This document shows, piece after piece, positions 58,277 to 64,000 of a DNA stretch of 64,000 nucleotides. The notes beneath the pieces are model-generated. The model had not been told where the DNA came from, did no database searches, and saw only the letters and a program-made list of their open reading frames with translations. Each line of letters begins with the position of its first letter. The stretch's first letter is position 1. The stretch comes from BACL27 sp947488385 (GTDB lineage Bacteria; Actinomycetota; Acidimicrobiia; Acidimicrobiales; Ilumatobacteraceae): positions 62,001-126,000 of the forward strand of contig CAXNMJ010000006.1 in NCBI GenBank assembly GCA_964203655.1. Direction: 5' to 3'. Both the position numbers and the translations under genes were made by a program.

Positions 58277-59794
58277 TTGCAGACGCTTAACATCCTCGCT
58301 GCGCAATGGGTTGCGCCGACAATTGACTATCACGGCCTTGCACCTGAGTTAGTGCTGGCAGCTGGTCTTTGCGTGGTGTTGTTGCTCGACTTATTCATTG
58401 ACGAACGCAAAAAGTGGCTGCTGTCGGTGATTTCTTCGTTTACTTTGCTTGCGGCGATGATTCCGGTGTTGACGCTTGCACTTTCTGAAACTTCAGTCAG
58501 GTCAATGTTCGACGGACGATATGTGGTCGACAATTTCAGTCTCGTGATGAAAGGTGTCTTCCTTCTTGCGGGTTATGTCGTTGTGCTTCTTTCAAGTTCA
58601 CACATTGAACAAGGCGAGTACTGGCGAGGCGAATACTGGTTCTTGTTGCTCTCAAGTTTGCTCGGAATGTTGATGATGACGTCATCTCGCGATCTCGTGA
58701 GTATTTTCGTTGCACTCGAGTTTCTTTCGATTCCTGCTTACATGTTGGCGGCGTGGCGCAAACGAGATCCAAAGAGCAATGAAGCAGGCGTCAAATATTT
58801 CATGCTTGGCGTTTTTGCTTCAGCCGTGATGCTTTACGGCATGTCGCTTATGTACGGTGTCGCCAATTCGACTCTGCTCGTTGATATTGCGCCAAAACTC
58901 ACAGCAACTGGCGAGTTCTCGGCGGTGCATACTCTCGGTGTTGTTTTTGTGGTTGTTGGGTTTGCGTTCAAAGTTTCGGCAGTTCCGTTTCATACATGGG
59001 CGCCAGATACATATGAAGGTGCACCAGCGCCAGTAACGGCATTTTTGTCAGTTGCATCAAAAGCGGCTGGCTTCGTTGCGCTTGTTGTGCTTATCTACAC
59101 TGCATTTCCACTTTCAGAGGCGATTTGGCAGCCGTTCATTTGGGTGCTTTCAGCGCTGACGATGACGATTGGCAACGTCTTGGCACTGAAGCAGAAAAAT
59201 ATCGTGCGCATGATTGCCTACTCATCAATCAGCCAGGGTGGTTTCGTATTAATGCCACTTGCTGTTGCCGGCCTAGTTGGCTCTGGCAGCACTGCGCTTA
59301 GATCAGTTGTCCTCTACATGATTGTTTATGCGGCGACAAACCTCGGCATCTTCGCCGTTATTTTGGCTGTGTCGAGCAAGACCCGCAGTGGCGACGTTTC
59401 TAGTTTCGGTGGGCTTTTCTCATACGCCCCAGCGCTTGGCGTGTTGATGACTTTATTCTTGGCGTCTTTGGCCGGAATCCCACCACTTGGTGGATGGATT
59501 GCAAAGTTCGTCGCGTTTCAGTCTTTAATTCAGTCGCAATCATCTTGGGGTTACGCGCTTGCGATTATTGGTGCGGTCAACTCGGTTGTTGCGTTCGGTT
59601 ATTACGGCAACGTGATGCGCGAAATTTGGATGCGACCAGTGCCCGATGGCGACGTCACGCCGATCACGGTTCCTGGTTCTCTGCGTTTGGCACTCGTGAT
59701 TACAGCGGGCGCAACTTTGGTGTTTGGTGTTCTGCCAGGCGTCGGTTTATATTTTGCCGACTTGGCTGAAATCGCCGGTGCAATCATCCGCTAA
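58277..59794 (+). CDS. nuoN2: Complex I antiporter-like subunit NuoN (11-gene cluster)
   Basis: A ~505-residue proton-pumping subunit with LVSIFVALEFLSIPAYMLAA (TM5 Glu), FKVSAVPFHTWAPDTYEGAP (TM7 Lys) and RMIAYSSISQGGFVLMPL. I placed the start at TTG 58277 because GGGGG lies 4 nt before it; a GTG at 58259, inside nuoM2, is the alternative. It is the last complex I gene and overlaps the MidA-like gene by 17 nt. Confidence 0.92.
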   Translation: MQTLNILAAQWVAPTIDYHGLAPELVLAAGLCVVLLLDLFIDERKKWLLSVISSFTLLAAMIPVLTLALSETSVRSMFDGRYVVDNFSLVMKGVFLLAGYVVVLLSSSHIEQGEYWRGEYWFLLLSSLLGMLMMTSSRDLVSIFVALEFLSIPAYMLAAWRKRDPKSNEAGVKYFMLGVFASAVMLYGMSLMYGVANSTLLVDIAPKLTATGEFSAVHTLGVVFVVVGFAFKVSAVPFHTWAPDTYEGAPAPVTAFLSVASKAAGFVALVVLIYTAFPLSEAIWQPFIWVLSALTMTIGNVLALKQKNIVRMIAYSSISQGGFVLMPLAVAGLVGSGSTALRSVVLYMIVYAATNLGIFAVILAVSSKTRSGDVSSFGGLFSYAPALGVLMTLFLASLAGIPPLGGWIAKFVAFQSLIQSQSSWGYALAIIGAVNSVVAFGYYGNVMREIWMRPVPDGDVTPITVPGSLRLALVITAGATLVFGVLPGVGLYFADLAEIAGAIIR

Positions 59795-60806
59795 AGAAAT
59801 TTCTGCCGCAATTGTTGCGGCTGGTGGCGCAGTTTCGTTCGAAAAATTCATGGAGTTGGCGCTTTATTCGCCAAATGGTTTTTATTCGACAGATGGTCGA
59901 GCAGGGCGGCGTGGCGACTTCATCACATCTCCTGAGGTCGGTCCACTATTTGGATCTGTTGTTGGTAACGCAATTGATGCGCAATGGAAAGCCTTGGGAT
60001 CGCCCAAAGAGTTCACATTGGTTGAAGTCGGTGCAGGTCCTGGGACGCTCGCGCGAAGCATTTTGACTTCAGATTTAGCGTGTCGCGATGCGTTGTCGTA
60101 CATCGCAGTCGAGAGGTCAACGTCACAGTTGGCGATGCATCCAAATGGTGTGACTTCTCTAGCCACGATGCCGAGTGAGCCATTTGTGGGTGTGATTCTT
60201 GCAAATGAATTGCTTGATAATTTGCCATTTCGATTGTTTGTCTTTGATGGTCAGTGGCAAGAAGCATTTGTTGTTGAACAAGACGCAACTTTTCTTGAAG
60301 TTTTGCGCAAAGTTGAAGACGCTCCTGCTTGGTTGCCTCATGATGTGCGCCATGGTTCGCGAATCGCAGTTCAATCTCAGGCACAAAGTTGGCTCGCGAA
60401 CTCTTTGTCTTTAGTTAAGCACGGGGCAATAATCGTGTTTGACTACTGCACTACTTCTACAGAGGCTGTTCACAAGCCTTGGCGTGAGTGGCTAAGAACA
60501 TATAGGCAACACGAGGTTGGCGAGCACTATCTTCGCCACCCTGGCTCACAAGATATAACTTGCCACGTCATGGTTGATCAACTTGATTTTGTTTGTCAGC
60601 CAACTCGTGTTTCGTCGCAAGCAGATTGGCTTAATCGTTTTGGCATTGGCGAATTAGTTGAGCAAGGTAAGGCGTATTGGCAGGCCAATGCGGCAAGGCC
60701 AGATCTTGAGGCGATGAAGATGCGCAGTCGCATTAGCGAAGCCGAAGCGCTTTGTGCCCCGAACGGGTTAGGCAACTTCAAAGTCCTCGAATGGCACAAA
60801 TCCTAA
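59778..60806 (+). CDS. MidA/NDUFAF7-family protein arginine methyltransferase
   Basis: A 342-residue SAM-dependent methyltransferase of the MidA/NDUFAF7 (DUF185) family. N-terminal FEKFMELALYSPNGFYS and GRRGDFITSPEVGPLFG, SAM-binding VEVGAGPGTLARSIL, then NELLDNLPFRLFVFDGQW and a C-terminal HPGSQDITCHVMVDQLDF are all family hallmarks. In mitochondria NDUFAF7 dimethylates an Arg of NDUFS2, the NuoD counterpart, during complex I assembly. Here the gene overlaps nuoN2 by 17 nt, so it is the terminal gene of the 11-subunit operon, suggesting the same job. Start taken as GTG 59778. Confidence 0.88.
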   Translation: MQSSAKEISAAIVAAGGAVSFEKFMELALYSPNGFYSTDGRAGRRGDFITSPEVGPLFGSVVGNAIDAQWKALGSPKEFTLVEVGAGPGTLARSILTSDLACRDALSYIAVERSTSQLAMHPNGVTSLATMPSEPFVGVILANELLDNLPFRLFVFDGQWQEAFVVEQDATFLEVLRKVEDAPAWLPHDVRHGSRIAVQSQAQSWLANSLSLVKHGAIIVFDYCTTSTEAVHKPWREWLRTYRQHEVGEHYLRHPGSQDITCHVMVDQLDFVCQPTRVSSQADWLNRFGIGELVEQGKAYWQANAARPDLEAMKMRSRISEAEALCAPNGLGNFKVLEWHKS

Positions 60807-60872
60807 ATTCTGCGCTGCGATACAAAACTCACCTACGCTAGACACATAGTTAAAGATAAGTTTGAGATTTAG

Positions 60873-61728
60873 ATGGTTGAGAGACTTCCAGCAATTTCGG
60901 TTTGTATCCCCACCTACAACGGGGCAAAATACATAGCCCAAACAATTGAAAGTATTTTGAACCAAACGTTCACAGACTTTGAAATCATTGTTTCAGACGA
61001 TGGATCTTCAGATAAGACTCTTGAAATAGTTGGTTCATTTAACGATCCAAGGATTGTTCGTATTGACCGCTTATCAAAGGTTGGTGCCGAAGCAAATTGG
61101 AATAATGCTGTCGCAAACGCAAGTGCTTCGCTAGTTAAATTGGTCTGCCAAGATGACATGCTCTACCCACAGTGCTTAGAAGTCGAAGTACAAACAATGA
61201 GCAAGTCTGAGAATCAAGATGTTTCTTTTTGCTTTCATTTACGTGACTTTGTTACACCAAACTCGCGCAAATTGAGTGTCTCATCGTGTTGGATACTCAA
61301 ACTTACAGAAGTACTCAAAGACCGAGATTCTGAAAAAGGTCGTGCGCAGTGGTGGTAACCCGATTGGTGAGCCAATGGCTGTGACAATGCGCAAACTTTC
61401 GCTCAATTCAGCGGGGAAGTTTCGCGGCGATTATGTAATTGACCTAGATATGTGGTCCAAACTCTCAGATCAAGGAAGTGCTTTGTTTATCGAGCAGCAT
61501 CTGTCTGCATTTCGAATCAGCAAAACTTCATGGACCTCAAATTTGAAAAAATCTCAATTAAGTTCGGTGCGGACACTGAGCAAAAAACTTCAAGTTGATA
61601 GTGATGGAGCGATTACAAAGTTTGATTTACTCCGTGGACAAATAGTTGGCTTGGTAAGAGCACCCGTTCGTCAGGTTGCCTCGAGTTTGATTCTGTTAGT
61701 TGACCGACTTCTCGGGCCGGCTCGTTAG
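60873..61728 (+). pseudogene. GT2 glycosyltransferase broken by a frameshift
   Basis: Two overlapping plus-strand frames make one GT2. The first (60873 to about 61280) has ISVCIPTYNGAKYIAQTIES, the DDGSSDKT loop and VKLVCQDDMLYPQCLE. It then becomes meaningless and stops at 61358. The second frame resumes about 61279 with SHRVGYSNLQKYSKTE, VRSGGNPIGEPMAVTMRK and a plausible C-terminus to 61728. One extra base near 61270-61280 explains the break; the joined length (about 285 residues) is normal. It may be decayed or a sequence error. The 3' end overlaps the EamA gene by 33 nt. Confidence 0.7.
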
Positions 61729-62619
61729 CCACGCACCAAAAATTACAATCAGCATCCCGACAATTGAAAGCAAAAGAACTTTTTCGTCGTTGAATAACAC
61801 TCCTAAAAATGTTCCGACAATCGGTGTGAAGTAAGTTGGGATCATTGATCGAATCGGTCCAGTGCGTTTTAGCAGCGTTCCAAACAGCAAAAATGCAATT
61901 CCAGAACCAAGCGCACCCAAAATTATGATCGAGCCAATCAGGCTTGGTGAAAAAGTTGTTGAGCGCATTGCAGCAAGGCCCAAAGGCGATGAGATCAAAG
62001 TTGAAATTGCGACAACGCGCAACATCAAAGACGCTGGCGAGTAAATCGCCTGAAGCGGTCGGGCAATATTGAGCCCAACCGCATAGCAAAGCAGCGCAAG
62101 GGCTAGATACAGAATTCCTTTTAGGTCAGCCGAGCTTCCTTCGTTGATTGATGGAACAGCGATCAAGACGATGCCGATGAAGCCAACCAAGACGGCGATG
62201 ATTCTCTGCAACGAAGGTGCCTTGTGAACCCAAAGTGCCGTAACGATTGCTACAACAACTGGAAGTGCACCGTTCATCATTCCGGCGATGCTGCTGGCGA
62301 CTGTTTTTTCTGCGAGTGGAAATAAAAAGAACGGCATTGCCATCCATATAAAACCCAAGACGAAGAGTCTGGGTCGGTGCTCTCGAGCGATTTTCGCTCT
62401 TGACCCGGGAATGAAAAACAAAGCCACCATGCCAAAAAATGAGCGACCAAAGGGCACAAAAGTATTTGGTGCGTCTCGAATAATGATGTCGATCAACAAG
62501 AATGATGAGCCCCAAGTGAGTGCCATGCCGAGGGCCAGAAGCCACTCAATTAAACCGAAATTGAGGTTCGTATCTGCACTTGTGGCGCCAGAAGAATTTG
62601 CCGAGTAGGTGATTTTCAT
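61696..62619 (-). CDS. EamA/DMT-superfamily transporter
   Basis: A 307-residue protein with ten predicted helices in two EamA repeats: ALTWGSSFLLIDIII opens the first and LYLALALLCYAVGLN the second. Typical late sequence is MIPTYFTPIVGTFLGVLFNDE. Likely an exporter of amino acids or other small metabolites; substrate unknown. It is divergent from acs with only a 21-bp gap to the first ATG of that frame. Confidence 0.88.
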   Translation of the reverse strand: MKITYSANSSGATSADTNLNFGLIEWLLALGMALTWGSSFLLIDIIIRDAPNTFVPFGRSFFGMVALFFIPGSRAKIAREHRPRLFVLGFIWMAMPFFLFPLAEKTVASSIAGMMNGALPVVVAIVTALWVHKAPSLQRIIAVLVGFIGIVLIAVPSINEGSSADLKGILYLALALLCYAVGLNIARPLQAIYSPASLMLRVVAISTLISSPLGLAAMRSTTFSPSLIGSIIILGALGSGIAFLLFGTLLKRTGPIRSMIPTYFTPIVGTFLGVLFNDEKVLLLSIVGMLIVIFGAWLTSRPEKSVN

Positions 62620-62685
62620 CGCGGTTTACTATTCTCGCCGATGGGGATTCGTTTCAACGGTTTTAAGTTTCGAAGTGAGGGGCAT

Positions 62686-64000
62686 GTGGCAAACGAACTA
62701 AATGCGATTGATGCTCTCTCTTACGAGCAGAGAAAGTTTCCACCTTCGGCAGAGTTCAAAGCGACTGCGATTGTTTCTGACCAAAGTCTCTACGAAGAAG
62801 GCGAGCGAGATTTTGAGGCTTATTGGGCACGGCATGCTCGTGAATTAGTTTCGTGGTCGCAGCCTTTCACGAAAACCCTTGAGTGGGATCCTCCTTATGC
62901 CGAGTGGTTCAGTGACGGCACTCTCAACGTTTCATACAACTGTCTTGACCGCCATGTGTTGGCTGGTCGCGGTGACAAAGTTGCTTTTTATTGGGAAGGC
63001 GAACCTGGCGATTCGCGAGTCATCACATACGCAGAACTCTTGGAGGAAGTTCAAAAATTTGCAAATGTCTTAAAGAGTCTTGGCATTAAAAAAGGCGATC
63101 GAGTAAATATTTATTTACCGATGATCCCCGAAGCAGCAGTGGCGATGCTTGCGTGTGCTCGCATCGGCGCGGCACACAGCGTAGTTTTTGGAGGATTTTC
63201 TTCGCAGTCGTTGTCTGATCGAATCAATGATGCCGAAGCAAAACTTTTGATTACGGCTGATGGTGGCTGGAGGCGTGGAGAAGTGTTTCCACTTAAGTCG
63301 CAGGCCGACGAGGCATTGAAATCAACAACAACTGTTGAGCACGTTGTCGTCGTGAAGCGGGGCAACAATCCAATTTCAATGACTCCGAATCGGGATGTTT
63401 GGTATCACGAGGAGATGGCAAAGGCTGATGCGGTTTGCGTCGCCGAACCGATGGAAGCAGAGCACTTGTTGTTTTTGCTTTACACATCAGGCACGACCGG
63501 CAAACCAAAAGGCATCATGCATACAACTGCGGGATACTTGACTCATGTGACCACGACATTCAAGTACGCGTTTGACCACAAGCCTGAAACAGATGTTTTC
63601 TGGTGTACTGCAGATGTTGGTTGGGTGACTGGGCATAGCTACATCGTTTATGGTCCGCTCGCAAATTGTGCAACCCAAATCATGTATGAAGGGGTGCCGA
63701 ACTTTCCGGCCAACGATCGCATTTGGCAAATCATTGCAAAATACAAAGCGACTATTTTTTACACTGCGCCGACGGCGATTCGTACCTATATGAAGTGGGG
63801 CGCCCAAGAACCACAGAAGCATGACTTGAGTTCGTTACGACTAATTGGCACGGTCGGCGAACCGATTAATCCAGAGGCTTGGATTTGGTACAACGAAAAC
63901 ATCGGCAATTCGCGATGCCCGATTATTGACACGTGGTGGCAGACAGAAACAGGTGGAATGATGATCACGCCTCTTCCGGGTGTGACAGTAACTAAACCTG
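62686..64000 (+). CDS. acs: Acetyl-CoA synthetase, N-terminal part (3' end outside window)
   Basis: Open to the right edge, 438 codons visible. It is an AMP-forming acyl-CoA synthetase: N-terminal FSDGTLNVSYNCLDRHV, core GAAHSVVFGGFSSQSLSDRI, P-loop YTSGTTGKPKG at about 266-276, FWCTADVGWVTGHSYIVYG, and TWWQTETGG near the edge, all diagnostic of Acs. It activates acetate to acetyl-CoA. I chose GTG 62686, which has GAGGGG 3 nt upstream; an in-frame ATG at 62641, 8 nt after TACTAT (62627-62632), would be a leaderless alternative adding 15 residues. Confidence 0.94.
   Translation, partial: MANELNAIDALSYEQRKFPPSAEFKATAIVSDQSLYEEGERDFEAYWARHARELVSWSQPFTKTLEWDPPYAEWFSDGTLNVSYNCLDRHVLAGRGDKVAFYWEGEPGDSRVITYAELLEEVQKFANVLKSLGIKKGDRVNIYLPMIPEAAVAMLACARIGAAHSVVFGGFSSQSLSDRINDAEAKLLITADGGWRRGEVFPLKSQADEALKSTTTVEHVVVVKRGNNPISMTPNRDVWYHEEMAKADAVCVAEPMEAEHLLFLLYTSGTTGKPKGIMHTTAGYLTHVTTTFKYAFDHKPETDVFWCTADVGWVTGHSYIVYGPLANCATQIMYEGVPNFPANDRIWQIIAKYKATIFYTAPTAIRTYMKWGAQEPQKHDLSSLRLIGTVGEPINPEAWIWYNENIGNSRCPIIDTWWQTETGGMMITPLPGVTVTKP

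Noticed and set aside
1..64000. Prophage, insertion sequence, CRISPR array or replication origin
   Set aside because: No integrase, transposase, terminal repeat, spacer-repeat array or DnaA-box cluster was seen.

Overview
The window looks like a chromosomal segment of a moderate-GC actinobacterium, probably class Acidimicrobiia (freshwater or marine Ilumatobacteraceae-like). That placement is an inference. It rests on an MshA-type mycothiol glycosyltransferase next to a YbjN protein, a GlnR-like regulator beside actinobacterial glutamine synthetases, Rex, an RsiG-like c-di-GMP-binding anti-sigma protein, a LytR_C protein, and many starts preceded by a TAnnnT element 5-9 nt upstream (leaderless-type promoters). 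No prophage, insertion sequence, CRISPR array or rRNA was seen; the only tRNA is tRNA-Thr(UGU).

Layout. 1-24127 is housekeeping: a glycerate kinase end, LytR_C protein, tRNA-Thr, the ispD-ispF-rlmB group, a Crp-type regulator, a dienelactone hydrolase, a sigma-like DNA-binding protein, a copper ATPase divergent from a DUF305 lipoprotein, glnR/glnA/glnII, nadE, an MFS transporter, a phosphatase, a MoaD-like protein, the RsiG-like gene, mshA, ybjN, proC, a SAM hydrolase behind a riboswitch-like leader, a frameshifted membrane protein divergent from rex, an unknown secreted protein, a geranylgeranyl-reductase family protein and a membrane cytochrome c. 24377-29529 encodes a cytochrome bc complex with split cytochrome b, Rieske protein, di-haem cytochrome c, a 2[4Fe-4S] ferredoxin and two unrecognised membrane proteins. 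29533-44435 is a complete 14-gene complex I cluster (nuoA-N), starting only 3 nt after the bc block. 44451-49208 holds a class I amidotransferase, threonine dehydratase, a GT2/SDR pair and a second amidotransferase. 49295-59794 is a second complex I cluster with 11 genes (nuoA,B,C,D,H,I,J,K,L,M,N), lacking the NADH module nuoEFG and followed by a MidA/NDUFAF7-family methyltransferase. 60873-64000 has a frameshifted GT2, an EamA exporter and the start of acetyl-CoA synthetase, which runs off the end.

How it fits together. About half of the window is a menaquinone-based electron transfer island: a canonical NADH:quinone oxidoreductase, a second quinone oxidoreductase that must take electrons from something other than a NuoEFG module (ferredoxin is a natural guess), and a bc complex that oxidises quinol. 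Rex, NAD synthetase and a prenyl-reductase-type flavoprotein nearby relate to the same redox and quinone theme. The nitrogen block pairs a GlnR-like regulator with GSI and GSII.

Most noteworthy: the doubled complex I with an adjacent NDUFAF7-like gene; two RsiG motifs exactly 100 residues apart; a structured leader with terminator before the SAM hydrolase; a shared N-terminal motif in two bc-related proteins; and a flavoprotein gene with no normal start codon that lies in frame behind a stop codon.
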